From the NCBI RefSeq assembly GCF_026914265.1, contig NC_069134.1:67821594-67885593 (forward strand): 64,000 nt of DNA, in the 5' to 3' direction. Of this stretch, positions 48,230-60,150 are shown piece by piece. Within the stretch, counting starts at the first letter, position 1; each line of letters begins with the position of its first letter. The position numbers and the translations under genes were made by a program. This DNA comes from Mya arenaria. Lineage: Eukaryota; Mollusca; Bivalvia; Myida; Myidae. The notes beneath the pieces were generated by a model. The model did no database searches. It was not told where the DNA came from and saw nothing but the letters and a program-made list of their open reading frames with translations.

Positions 48230-48470
48230 TTTTGACAGACACATACCATATCATTAATACTTTCTATTTTTAGGACAAAGCGGTGTATAGTCGAGCGCGT
48301 TGTCCACGTAAAGCTCTTGTTCTATTAAAACTTGGTAAGACGTATAGTCGACGATAAATAGCAGAAAACTTGCAATAGAAAAGAAAGAACACATTTTGTT
48401 AATAATTTTCTTCTGCAAATTTAGTTTAATTAAGACTAGAGTCAAGTTTCACGAAAACCTTAGACGAGAT
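48230..48470. repeat. Duplicated block (pairs with 23890-24110)
   Basis: GACAGACACATACC, then GGACAAAGCGGTGTATAGTC and GAGCGCGTTGTCC match unit A. Confidence 0.65.
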
Positions 48471-48872
48471 TATAAGTATAAATCATTTGTTTCAGGTACG
48501 GATAGAAAAATCCGTCCCGGGGGCACGGAAGTAAGCCAGTAACGAGGCTTGCCATGTTACTGGCCACGCAGTGTGCCCGAGGTTCGGGTTTCCGATCAAA
48601 GCCGGAAAAATATGATTGATATCTTTTTCGCATATCTACAATTATCAAATAGTGGAAAAATTGCCGTAGAAAACGCACTTGTTGTACATACTATATATAT
48701 TTCATTGCGCTTAGTTGATAAACCATACAATATAAGAAACAAGACTCATTTTGATGCAAAACATCAAAGACGTCGCGAATGGTGTTAAAACATGACTAAA
48801 AGTAGCAGACGCAGTTTAGTAGCATACCATCACTTTCCGTGATACCGGGTGTATCCAATGGCCCGCTATTTA

Positions 48873-48927
48873 CATCCTCGACAACCCAGTATATAAAAGG
48901 TTATAATACACTGGGATGTCGAGGATG
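48873..48927. other. 55-nt hairpin
   Basis: CATCCTCGACAACCCAGTATA pairs with TACACTGGGATGTCGAGGATG (19 of 21 positions) around a ~13-base loop. It could be a tiny foldback element or a small-RNA precursor. No homologue was seen in unit A. Confidence 0.6.
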
Positions 48928-48929
48928 GC

Positions 48930-50360
48930 TATTTATTGAAGGTATGATTATCGGATAAAGATATCTATTTGCAGTGTTTGTATAACAATAAGATTATCTA
49001 AGCGTCATAAAAAAACCTATATATATTTTTTTTAACCGAACTGTTTACCTTGACACATGTTAATTATGTCAAAGTCATAGTAGATTATTGTAGACATTGT
49101 TACGGGGCATATCGATACCGGGATTATATTACCCGGTACCTACTGTGGCGAAAACCCCGGTATCAACATAATCCGGTACCATAAACTGCCATACCTGCTT
49201 TTCTCAATATCAATACAATGTACCGGGTTTAAGCACTACCCCGGAAGTATCTTAACTGAATTTCATGCGATTTGATTGGCTGACGGGTTATCGTGTGAGG
49301 CTACATCAATGCACTTGTTGCGTTACGTACAGTTCCTACATTTTATCATTGATTCTGTTATATGTATTGAATTGTCCTTGACTTGAAGTTGACCATTTTA
49401 TCTAAAATCAGATTATTTTAAGTAAGCAAACATCCTCAGAAACTTTTTTATGAGTTTTGATGAATCAGGTCTTAAGGTTCATAAACGAAGCTGTACAAAA
49501 ACGTAGCCATCGAATTAAATACCCATCAATTGTGCCCAGAGGCTTGTAAAAACGATTTAAAACATACGTTTTTGAGGGGGTTCTTGATGTTTATAGTTTT
49601 ATTGCACAATAATTATTTGGCTGGTCCGTTTTGATCACGTGATCCTCCATGGTACAACATTGAGACCTATCTTAAACTGACTCCACGCGACGTCAATAAG
49701 AAGTGGCGCGTTGTTGCGCGTAACACATTTTACATGGGGGTGTAAGACGGGTTTTCCAGCACTGGTCACATGACCGGAAACACGCGTCCGGTATGCAAGA
49801 ACATATGTTTCCACCTTAAATCCAATAATCCGATTCGGCAGCAAAATAACTGACCAATCAGGTTGGGAATGAGCAAAACTGTTTTCTCAAGACCCCGATT
49901 GCGTTAAACCGAAAGTCGTTAAACTATGATTTCAGTTGCTTCCTGTCTAGTGATAGTACTTAATTAATGGGTGATGCTATATAGCATGAACTATGATCGT
50001 TTTATTATGTGCATGTGTTTTACTCAACACCTGTTATTTTTTGCATAGTAATGCATAATGTTATGTAATATGACGTCAGTGTTTGTGCACCTCTGTTTCA
50101 CATCATGTATCTCATTGTATAGCTAACCGGAAAAAGCGGGCCCGACCAGACCTTATGTTGTTTGCAAACAACGGCGAATTTCAGGAGGTACGTTCAAGGA
50201 AATAGGATTTTAAACGCAAAAATAATGAAATCGTCATTTATACATAAAAGAAAACAACAGTTTATTTCTATTTCATGTTCAAATTATATTACAACGTATG
50301 AAAATGAGCTGATTTTGGACCAAATACGAATTGTTCATAGTCTATTCATCCAAATATGGA
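48930..50360. other. Gap between the hairpin and copy B
   Basis: 49095-49230 has several ACCGGGAT or CCGGTACC words that can fold on each other. From about 49800 the sequence matches 24110-24690 of unit A. It includes the probable 3' UTR of copy B. Confidence 0.45.
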
Positions 50361-50365
50361 ATGAA

Positions 50366-50529
50366 TTATTCAGGTTTCGTAAGGAGCATTGCAATTCCCG
50401 CAGCTATTCCCGCTACTGCCGCCAATATACAGAGTGCGAACCCGGCGTGCAGACTGTAGCCTAACTGCACGAGAAGTTTGATTGCAGGTGTGGTGGCGTA
50501 TATGATTGGACCGATCAGCATGAAAATAC
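50366..50529 (-). CDS. Claudin/PMP22-like copy B, exon 3 (last)
   Basis: After a TTTGTTTCAG acceptor it completes the split glycine codon and encodes the rest of TM3 (IFMLIGPIIYA) and TM4 (HAGFALCILAAVAGIAAGI), ending LTKPE and TAA at 50366-50368. It is one residue shorter than copy A exon 3. Confidence 0.8.
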
Positions 50530-50876
50530 CTGAAACAAAAGAAAGGAAACATATAACGTCATCTAATTAAACGAAAGAAGACCATATTTATGATGAATGA
50601 GATTTATGATTTTTTCAAATACATGTAGCTAAAACGCGAATGTTAAAAGTTACTGTTGAACTCAAAAAAGCTAATTTTGAATGCCACGAGTCCGCAAACG
50701 AGCAATTCGTTTTATTTGGTAAAAGAGCGTAACCGAAACATAAAATATTGGTTGAGCAATTGATTGATTACGTATATTATATTTGCAGAGAAATGCCCAT
50801 AATATATATGGACATGGGATAAATGATAACACCAGCCGTAGAGTGAGTGGGCACAAAATAAATCAAATGTTTAAAC

Positions 50877-51023
50877 CTCCTGAAATCGCGAGTCCAGCGG
50901 CGACTTTTGTGAGCATTTGGTTGCTCTTCATCATAAACCTCTGTAAGAGATAGGAGACTGAAGCCCCAACCATCAACAGCAGTCCAAGAATCACCATGGC
51001 TCGAATTGCCTGCATCCGTCCAG
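50877..51023 (-). CDS. Claudin/PMP22-like copy B, exon 2
   Basis: 147 nt, phase 1 at both ends, between a TTCCGCAG acceptor and a GTTTAAAC donor. It encodes MQAIRAMVILGLLLMVG (family pattern QAxRAMMI at the start of TM2), the RFMMKSN turn, and the beginning of TM3. It is the same length as copy A exon 2. Confidence 0.8.
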
Positions 51024-52260
51024 CTGCGGAAGAGCGTATGTCACATATAATTCAGTTAAAGCTTTTAAATTATATGCATTTGATAAAAGAACTGAAACAG
51101 CAGATACTGATCGAGCAATTTGTTATTATTTTATCCACAATTATGACTTTGCAGGAATCCTTTTTATTTTGTTATTTGTTATGAATCTCCGTCTCGAGAC
51201 TGCCAAGTTTAAAAAGATAGTAAATAATAATCTCACTCCATTATCAACACGATTTCATTTGCGCAATCCTTTTCTTTTAATTTATATTGAAGTGTTATGG
51301 CATAAAGGCCTGAATATACTTGTACGTCTTTACTTATAGACGTTTGATTTTCATCTCTATTGTCTATTCACATTTCATTTACCAATGTTCTTGTATATAT
51401 GTTCAGATTCAATATCCCTGTTAATCATTTTTATGTATATGTATGTATACGGCTAGATCAAGCATACGGTTAACTTGATCGATTATTAACCAAACATGAA
51501 ATAACTTTAAAATTGATATGAAAACAATATTGAGTCTGTTGGGAGAAGTTTTGTTTTGTTTAAGATGCCTGACATATTGTAATGTTAAAATAGTAACAAT
51601 AAAACAGAACTTTAAATTCTTAAATGTCATTGATGAACGCGAGGGAAACAATTTCAAATCGGTTTCGTCTATCGGAACATATCACAAAGCAACTTAAAAA
51701 TCACCAAATTCGTTACCAAGAATAATCTGCACGTTTTCTACAACAATTGAAGTTTATTTATTATAACTGATTAATTATACCAAGATCTGTCTTTTTCAGT
51801 TTATAACTATTAACAGTTATCTTTTATCCCACTTCTCTGTGAAAAATGTTTACACACACATATAGCTATTTTACATACATATACATGATTATTTTTTTTG
51901 ATAATAAGTTAGCATTTCAATAAAAATAATGGGTTTTTTCGTGTATGATAGCATTATATTTTACCTCGCGCACACTAGAAGTAAGTATTTCACTTTTAGC
52001 GCTTCCTAGCCACTTATAGATATAACTAACCCTTATCTACTTATTTGTCTTTCGAATACACGACTAATATAATCAATTTATATATAATATTACCATGATG
52101 AAATTAACAAAACGTAAATGTCGGTACGTGTATATTTATTTGATATTTATTTGATATATTCTAAATAATGCCTTCGCACTTTTGTGATTGTTATATAATT
52201 ATAACTCACTTACGTAAAGCTTTTGCATAATCAAAAATATGTAAAAAAAAAACTTCTTAC

Positions 52261-52432
52261 AAACTTCGGTAGCCGCATAACATGTTGACTGCGCACAAGA
52301 TGTCCAAAGGCCAGAATGAGCCGATATCCCGCCAATGGAAGTATTCAACCAGTAAGGTATAGCAAGGCCGACGATGTCCAACAGAGCTGACGCACCGGCT
52401 AGAGCAAGACTAACAAGTGTCAAAATATCCAT
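52261..52432 (-). CDS. Claudin/PMP22-like membrane protein copy B, exon 1
   Basis: Copy B is the one complete, intact gene of the family here. Exons 52261-52432, 50877-51023 and 50366-50529 give 483 nt, i.e. 160 residues plus stop, about the size of PMP22. The start is ATG 52430-52432, aligned with copy C. Exon 1 encodes TM1 (residues ~4-28) and the loop with N-T-S (possible N-glycosylation site, about residue 30), then GLW-x2-C-x4-C. It ends in phase 1 at a GTAAGA donor. The predicted topology is four helices with both ends cytosolic, as in PMP22/claudins. Roles in that superfamily range from junctions to membrane trafficking; the one here is not known to me. Confidence 0.82.
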
Positions 52433-53100
52433 TTTAAATTTATAAATTCATGCAAGTGTTGGTCTTGCTCAAGAAGCTCTGCTGCAAGTGTGATAAAAGT
52501 CGGTCCCTAACGCCGCTTTTAGTCGTTCCGCAAATCAAAATGAGTCGTTTAGATAAAACATGGGCAAAACCCAGTACAAGGAGCATAGACTCAAGCTCAT
52601 ACTTGATTTCAGAACAAGTTAATACACAACATTTCACAAGCTTTCGTCAACTGTAGGCGGAAGGTAAATCACTAGAAGTAGAAAAACTCCTGTAGATTTC
52701 GTAGAACGACACAAGGTCAACGTCGTATACTCTGAAATCAACTTAAGGATGGGTGTTTCTAAAATACTGTCAAAGGCAATCAAATTTATTTCAACTAAAG
52801 GGTCATATGGCGTTTTAATAGATACAGAAAGAGCAAATAGGAGATTTCGACCATGATGGGCAGGGCACACCTGATTTTATCATGTCTGGTTAAACTATTG
52901 AAACTTGCTCACTGTGAATTTATTTGGCAGAGTTGATATTGTTATATATCCTAAAGTTAACTATTCTCATCTTATAGTTTTAACGGTGGGTGATAGGGAG
53001 GCTGTCGTTGGCTATGAAATCATAGACGACAGAAGAAAATCAACGAATTCCACTCCATTAGATCGAAAATCATACGGCATCCAATTTTATAGAACTGGTT
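52433..53100 (-). promoter_or_regulatory. 5' flank of copy B
   Basis: The first ~240 bases match the flanks of C and A. The TATA-like word of copy C is altered here (TCTATGCT near 52585-52592). The rest has no recognised feature. Confidence 0.35.
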
Positions 53101-53224
53101 AAGCCTTTGGTTTGATTAACGTTAGCCAAAAAAAAATATTGAATGGTTAATATGTATAATAAATAATATTAATCAACAAAATCGTTTTATTTTGTAAACT
53201 AGACTAATGATAACTTGTGGACAA

Positions 53225-53560
53225 CTCATTCCCTGCCTTTTTTTTTTTATCGAAAACGACATTGGATGTATACTGGTACATCAGTAGAAGCAGTTCGTAA
53301 AATTTTGAATGTTATCATTGAGTAAATGTAGTAATTAAGCTTTTATCTGTATATCTAAGTTTACATTGATTGCCAGTGAAGTGTATTATTGCAAACGAAA
53401 TTAAGATTCCCAAGTGTTAATTCCCTACGTTTAACTGTTAGATTGAAATTTTTATGCGATCTTCTTGCAGCGTGTTAAAGTGTACCGATTTCTGACATTG
53501 CACACCGTCCATTTACATCCGAGGTTGTTTTCGATAAAAATGGCCGAGGAGTTCCGCATG
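53225..53560. mobile_element. hAT-like MITE, copy M2
   Basis: 336 bp with decayed left arm and clear right arm (ATCCGAGGTTGTTTTCGATA ... GGCCGAGGAG). It is flanked by a perfect 8-bp direct repeat GTGGACAA at 53217-53224 and 53561-53568. No ORF. Same family as M1 and M3. Confidence 0.8.
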
Positions 53561-53929
53561 GTGGACAATTTATACAAGTTTATACAATTGCATGAAGGTA
53601 TCTTTGCCAATTGTATAAAACCGGTATGGTCATAGATGTTTTAAAAATGTGTATTATAGTCTATATTTGCCCAGTACTAATAGCTAACCAATCAAATCGT
53701 TTTTATGAGTCAACTAGCAATATAAAACATATAGACAACCTATCAAAGTTGTATTTATTTTGGAAATGAGATAAAATTTAAAAACAAAAATGCATAAGAA
53801 TTGGATTTAAGGGAAAGACGATAATGTATGACGAAAATCGCCAAGCAACGAATTTTTAAACTGGCATAATACAGTCTGACAGGCGCGTATTAGCTGGGTC
53901 CTAGAATAGGCATATCAGAATATATGCCG

Positions 53930-54475
53930 TGATTAATATGGAACATCGCCTCTCCACCGACAACTTGGACGTGCAGACAGTGGCAAACTAATATGTTATT
54001 AATATGGAGCATCGCCTATCCACCGACAGCTTGGACGTGCAGACAGTGGCAAACTAATATGTTATTAATATGGAGCATCGCCTCTCCATCGACAACTTGG
54101 ATTTGAGACAGTGACAAACAAGTATGTTATTAATATGGAACATCGTCTCTCCACCGACAACTTGGACTAAGAGACATTGACAAACTAGTATATTATTAAT
54201 ATGGAACATCGCCTCTCCATCGACAACTTGGATTTGAGACAGTATTGATATGGAACATCGCCTCTCCATCGACAACTTGGATTTGAGACAGTGACAAACT
54301 AGTATGTTATTGATATGGAACATAGCCCCTCCACCGACAACTTTGACAATGGTAAATTAGTATGTTATAAATATTGAGCATCGCCTGTCCACCAACAACT
54401 TGGACTTAGAAACAGTGGCCAACTGGTATGTTATTAATATGGAACATCGCCTCTCCACAGACAACTTGGACTTGT
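53930..54475. repeat. ~66-bp satellite array, unit B (pairs with 28080-28892)
   Basis: About eight units with GGAACATCGCCTCTCCACCG and ACAACTTGGAC, spaced ~66 bases apart, cleaner than the unit A array. The minus-strand ORF across it is a by-product. Confidence 0.88.
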
Positions 54476-54710
54476 AGCATGACCTCAAGGAAGGGGTCTT
54501 TGGTCCTACATTCAATTGTTACCAAATCAGTGGCTCCAATGTCAACTTCCTTCATACACGCCTGAGCCAATGAATGCGGTGAAAACAGTGACTTCTGACA
54601 ATTAAAGCTAGTTTTGGTCGATTACTTTATTGAACCTCTTGTCAATTAATATAATGAAAGCCTGATACCACATGCACAGGTAAGGGAATCGCAAAACAAT
54701 AAGAGAGGTG

Positions 54711-54930
54711 GCGAAAAGGTTTTTATCACAATCAACCTCGGATGTATATGGACGGTTTGCAATCTCAGAAATCGTTACAATTTAAGTCCGCTGCAAGTAG
54801 ATCGAGTAGTAATTTAATTTAGCAGTTAAACTGAATGATTTAATTCTTGTGAATCTTAATTATGTTTGCAATAATTCACTTCACTGACAATCATTTTAAA
54901 CTTAGATCAACAAATACAAGCTAAAACACT
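54711..54930. mobile_element. Left part of another hAT-like MITE
   Basis: AACCTCGGATGTATATGGAC and the following ~170 bases match the interior of M1 (14755-14940). The right end was not found, so it is truncated. Confidence 0.55.
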
Positions 54931-55239
54931 ACACAATTATAGATTTTCATTGGTTGAGATTTTGATTGGCTATTTTGTCGCGTTAATGAAATTAGGGAAA
55001 ATTATCACGATGTTATTTTATTCGATCTTTGTGTGTCGTGACAATCAGTAGACTCCAAATAATTCAAATTAAGAAAAAAAACTATACATTTGGCGTTGTT
55101 TTTATTCTCCTTAATCTTTAATATTTAGCTGAGGACAATTAAATTTCATAAACAATTTTAAAACTCAACTGCAACTTTAGCATATACATGTATCTAAATA
55201 TTCAAGTACATGTCATCTTACACAACATCTCTACTATTT

Positions 55240-55630
55240 CACATGCGCAACGTTTGTTTTCTTTCTTAAATATTTCATAAAAAATAGACCCACTCAACTA
55301 TAAAAAGATATTGATATAAGTGGCTATAAATCTTTCACATTTCTATATTTGAAAAACGCATGCCAATGGAATGAAAAATGGATTGTTTCCATCCTTTAAA
55401 ACCTATCATAATACTGTTGTCACTGGTTCACTTATATGTTACTAGCTTAGGGCTTCACAGTAATCTTCAACTTTCTATCCTTAAAGGTCTAAACTTGCAA
55501 TAAAGGAATTCGTACGGCTGTGCTTGTGATAACGGGCGTCCACTACTCATAATTTCAGTTACCCAGCTTGTTAAAACTGATAAAGATTTGAAGTGTACGT
55601 GCCATAATTACTATATGGTAATAACACAAT
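55240..55630. repeat. Duplicated block H, copy 3
   Basis: Matches 4430-4990 and 33300-33800. Here it lies just before, not after, the hairpin-capped element, so block order differs from unit A. Confidence 0.6.
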
Positions 55631-55634
55631 AAAA

Positions 55635-58600
55635 ACAAGAGCTGTCGTAAGACAGCGCGCTCGACTACGCCGCTTTGACTCAGAAGTGAATATAATAACG
55701 ATGTCATATGTGCCTGTCAAAAGCAATAAATATCAAATTAAAATGTGAACAAGAACCGCGATGTGACAAAAACGGGTTTTAAATGATTGGCGGACGAGAT
55801 TCAGTTTCAAATGCTTTCTTCTATTTTTAGTAACAGTGACCTTGACCCTAAGGGCCCCAAACCCCATGGACTCTTCCAACATCAAGTTTGGTCACATTAT
55901 GTTAACCATAACTAAAGTTATTCAGTAACAAACAGTAATCTATTTTTAGTAACAGTGATTTTGATCCTAGGGGGGCAAAGGACAATCCAATGAAAGCTCT
56001 GCATAAACTTGTCCCATTTACCAAGTTTGGTCAAACTATGTCAACCCTTACTTGAGTTATTCAGTACAAACCTTATTTCTATTTTAACAACAATGACCTT
56101 GACCCAGACCATAACTCCCGGGGCTCAAAACACAATTTCGGGAATGGTCTCTATAAACTCTTCCTATATACCAAGTTTGGTCAGAATATGTAGACCCTTA
56201 CTTAGGTTATTCAATACCAACCCCTTTTCCATTAATAGAAACTTTGACCTTGATCCTAGGAGCCTTAAACGCATTCTCATAAAAGGTCTCCATAAACTCT
56301 TTATGTCAAACCTAGAATTATGCGATACATAAGGTGACTTTGACGCCCCCCCCCCCCCCCCCCCCCGACACCAGCCCGCCCGACCCATGACGCAAGTCAT
56401 TCAAATAACTTGTTTTCCCTTTATGAAAATGTGGTTAAAAATATAACAAGAGGGCCATGATGGCCTAAAACGCTCAACATAGCAAAGGGCCATCACTCTG
56501 TGATAAAGCATTAATAAAAATGTTGCAAAATAAACATATTTTAATTGATGACGATGCCTTGTTTTATATTTGTAAAGGGTCGTGCAACGAAGCTACCTGT
56601 TTCATTGAATTTGGCCTGGTAGTTTCAGAGATTTTTCTTTAAGCAAAACAGTAAGTTGACCATTTTTTTATTGTTGTTGTTGATCAATCTCAATGCCTTG
56701 TTGTATTATTGTAGAGGGTCATGCAATGAAGCTTCCTGTCAAGTTTAATTGATTTGGAGTGGTAGTTTCAGAGGAGATGGGTTTTTTTTTAAGCAAAACA
56801 GAAAGTTGGCCGGATTGTTGTTGTTATTGATCAATCGCGACCCCTTGTTGTATCTTTGTAGAAGGTTACCCAAGGAAGCTTCCTGTAAAGTTTCATTGAA
56901 TTTGGACCGGTAGTTTTAGAGGAGATGTGTTTGTTTTTTTATGCAAAACAGGAAGTTTGCCATTTTGTTGATGTTGTTGATCAATCGTGACCCCTTGTTG
57001 TATTTTCGTAAAGGGTCACCCAAGAAGGCTTCCTGTAAAGTTTAATTGCATTTGGAGTGGTAGTTTCAGAGGAGATGTTGTTTTAAAGCAAAACAGGAAG
57101 TTGGCCATTTTGTTGATGTTGTTGTTGTTGTTGATCAGTCGTGATCCCTTGTTGTATTTTTGTAGAGGTTCACCCAAGGAAGCTTCCTGTAAAGTTTCAT
57201 TAAATTTGGAGTGAAAGTTCCAGAGAATATGTTTTTTTAAAGCAAAACAGGAAGTCAGCCATTTTGTTGTTGTTGCTGTTGTTGTTGATCAATTGTGACC
57301 CCTTGTTATATTTTTGTTGAGGGTCACCCAAGAAAGCTTCCTGTAACGTTTCAGTGAATTTGGACTGGTAGTTTCAGATGAGATGTTTTTTTAAGCAAAA
57401 CAGGAAGTTGGCAATATTGTTGTTGTTATTGTTTATCAATCGTGACCCCTTGTTGTATTTTTGTAGACGGTAACCCAAACAATCTTCCTGTAAATTTTAA
57501 TTAAATTTGGAGTGGTAGTTTCAGAGGAGATGTTTTTTTAAGCAAAACAGGAAGTTTGCCATTTTGTTGTTGTTGTTGTTGATCAATTGTGACCCCTTCT
57601 TGTATTTTTGTAGAGGGTCACCCAAGGAAGCTTCCTGTAAAGTTTCATTGAATTTAGAGTGTTAGTTTCAGAGATGTTTTTTAAAGCAAATCAGGAAGTC
57701 AGCCATTTTGTTGTTGTTGATCAAATGTGAGGGTCACCCAAGGAAGTTTCCTGTAAAGTTTCATTGATTTTGGACAGGTAGTTTTAGAGGAGATGCTTTT
57801 TAAAGTGAAACAGGAAGTCGGCCATTTTGTTGTTGTTAATCAATCGTAACCCCTTGTTGTATTTTTGTAGAGGGGCACCCAAGGAAGATTCCTGTGAAGT
57901 TTCATTGAATTTGGCCACGTAGTTTCAGATGAGATGTTTTTTAAGCAATTGTTGACGGACAGATGGACGGACGGACTGACTGACGGGGGGACGACGAACA
58001 AAGACCGATCTCAACAGCTCACCTTAAGCACTACATGCTCTGGTGAGCTAAAAATGTGCCCGTCAAAAGAAATTAAAAAAAACCCAACAATCAAGGGTCA
58101 TTTGTATTTAGGGTTAAAATGGAGTTATGTGACCTTATTGTAAGATGGTCGTCATTAGTTGTGCGAAGTATTAAGTGCATTGAATGAAGGGCATATAAGT
58201 TGTTTTTATTTATAATAATCCCAGCTTGCCCTAAAACTTTAACCTGCCCTATAACTTTGACCTAGGTCAATCAAGAGCCATTACTTGTATTAAGGATAAT
58301 ATGGAGTATGTAACCTCATTGTGTGATGGTCCTGAAAAATTGTGTAAAGTATTAAGTGTATTGGATGATGGGTATAGAAGTTTTTTTTATAAATATCCCA
58401 ACCTGCCCTAAAAAATTAATTCCATAGTCAATCAGGGGCCATAAATTGTATAAAGAATAATATGGAGTTATCTAACATTATGTTATGGCCCTGAACAACT
58501 GTGTGGAGTATTAAATGAATTGAATGAAGGGTATTGAAGTAATAAGTGAAAATTCCAACTTGCCCTAAAACTTTAATCTAAGTTCCTATGCCAATCAGGA

Positions 58601-58715
58601 GCCATAATTTGTATTAAGGATAATATGGAGTAATGTAACCTCATTATGTGATGGTCCTAAACGACTGTGTAAAGTATTGAGTCAATTAAATGAAGGGTAA
58701 GTAGTAATTAATAAA
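55635..58715 (+). mobile_element. Hairpin-capped tandem-repeat element, unit B copy, 3'-truncated
   Basis: Starts ACAAGAGCTGTCGTAAGACA, with a perfect GCTGTC/GACAGC hairpin, as at 31359. It continues to about 56445, is interrupted by a nested element, and resumes at about 58055 with the same ~165-bp core units (GGGCCATxACTTGTATTAAG). The CTATTC/GAATAG end hairpin is missing. Poly-C tract at about 56347-56366. Confidence 0.65.
56446..58054 (+). mobile_element. Second hairpin-capped tandem-repeat element, nested
   Basis: Starts ACAAGAG, then the palindrome GGCCATGATGGCC (56453-56465). The core is about ten ~150-bp units (GCAAAACAGGAAGTTGGCC, CCCCTTGTTGTATTTTTGTA, GGTAGTTTCAGAGGAGATG). A GGACGGACGGACTGAC-like tract follows. 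It closes with a hairpin AGCTCACC...GGTGAGCT (58016-58049) and AAAAAT. Unit A at about 31580 shows the same flanks without the insert. No ORF or TIR. Confidence 0.75.
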
Positions 58716-58749
58716 TATCATATCATGTGTATATCATATGTTGTCCTCG

Positions 58750-59045
58750 ACTGCAAGGACGGATGGCGGGACAGACTTTAGATCAATACCATACCACCGG
58801 ACGGGCAGTACTATAAAACATGTATGTCTCGTCCCTAAACAATACAGGCATGTCTCGGCGTACGAACGGGCAGTACCTTAATACATGTATGTCTCGGCGT
58901 ATGGACGGGCAGTACCATAACACCTCTGCGTCTCCGCGTACGGACGGGCAGTACCATAGTACATGCATGTCTCGGCGTACAGACGGGCAGTACCATAATG
59001 CATATGTCTCATCGTACGGACGGGCAATACCATAATATATCTATT
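58750..59045. repeat. 39-bp minisatellite, unit B, ~7 copies
   Basis: Same monomer as 34030-34620 (GTATGTCTCGGCGTACGGAC, GGGCAGTACCATAA). Short ORFs on both strands are by-products. Confidence 0.9.
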
Positions 59046-59560
59046 TCTCACACCTCAGATAAGTACATACAAAAATTTGACCATGCTAGAAAATCTAATC
59101 TTGCTCACGGGCAAAGATAAAACAAGTACCCCTATGGAACTCATTTTAATGGTCATCACATTGTACTTACCTCCCTTGTTGAAGACTGTCGTCTGTAGCA
59201 TCATAGAGACCTTGTCTTGTGGCAATATTTAGAAAGCTAATTAATTATTTCTCGCTTCAAATGTTACCATAAATAAGTTTCCATGCTTCTTTCAGGAAAT
59301 AATGCTGCATTCTCCTCAGAACTATTTAAAGACCGATTTGACTATTAACATAATCTGAATTACTGCGCGCATATCCATGACAACCACGAATTATCACATA
59401 TCCATACGCATTGTTTTCACTACCGCACAAAAAGAGTTCCAGCAAATGATAATACGCATGGCTCGTCATGCTTAAAAGGTAGGGACTTGATCAATTAAAG
59501 ACAAGAAGTAAGTATAGTAGGGTCATTTACCTACTTCTTGAAGCTAAACTTATTATGTTC
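59046..59560. other. Gap: nothing recognised
   Basis: No ORF or repeat identified. Confidence 0.35.
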
Positions 59561-59564
59561 TGTG

Positions 59565-59860
59565 ACAGAGACAAGTTATTTTGAGACAATTGGTTGAAAA
59601 TAAGTTAGTTACGTGCTTTTCAAAACACCATCCTATGTACGAGGGCCTTCACATATCAACCTTTACTATATAATAATAGTAAATATTGGAAAAAAAATTT
59701 AGTGGAATTTTTGGTTGATATTTAAGTTTTTATGATAATTGATCATGTTCCAATCATTTTTGGTCTTGAAAATTATTTTTTTAATATTTTTTTTTAGAGG
59801 GGGGTGGCCATGGGGTGAGTCCTGTCAACGTAACTGCTGCCTGTGGTAGAATTTATTCCT
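59565..59860. repeat. Duplicated block G (pairs with 32925-33270)
   Basis: Same shared words as the partner. Here it follows the 39-bp minisatellite, whereas in unit A it precedes it. Confidence 0.65.
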
Positions 59861-59939
59861 TATGCCTGATTGGCTAGTCGATGTTATCACGTGATATACC
59901 AAGTTAGGTATATAACTTAAATATTCCAACAGATAATGG

Positions 59940-60150
59940 GTAAGCATTCATAGCACAGTGGATACGACACTGGGCTGCAATTTTGGCGACACCCGTTCGA
60001 ACCCAGTCTCCGACTCAATTTTTATACATTTTGGTATTTCTTTTTACAATTATGATATCAAAGAGTAAAACATTTTATTAAATATTTGTCCTGAGATTTG
60101 TTACAGAAAAACTTTTTTTGGTGCCAATCTGGTGTACAGTCCCTTTAAAC
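59940..60150 (+). mobile_element. tRNA-derived SINE, third type
   Basis: A-box-like TAGCACAGTGGATA at 59951-59964 and B-box CGTTCGAACCC at 59994-60004, with a body running to GTGTACAGTCCCTTT. The head resembles a tRNA with an anticodon-arm region too short for a working tRNA. Confidence 0.6.

Noticed and set aside
48480..48610. Possible SINE head containing GAGGTTCGGGTTTCC
   Set aside because: No acceptable A-box at the right distance on either strand.
54054..54323. 89-residue minus-strand ORF
   Set aside because: Lies wholly inside the 66-bp satellite and repeats with its period.
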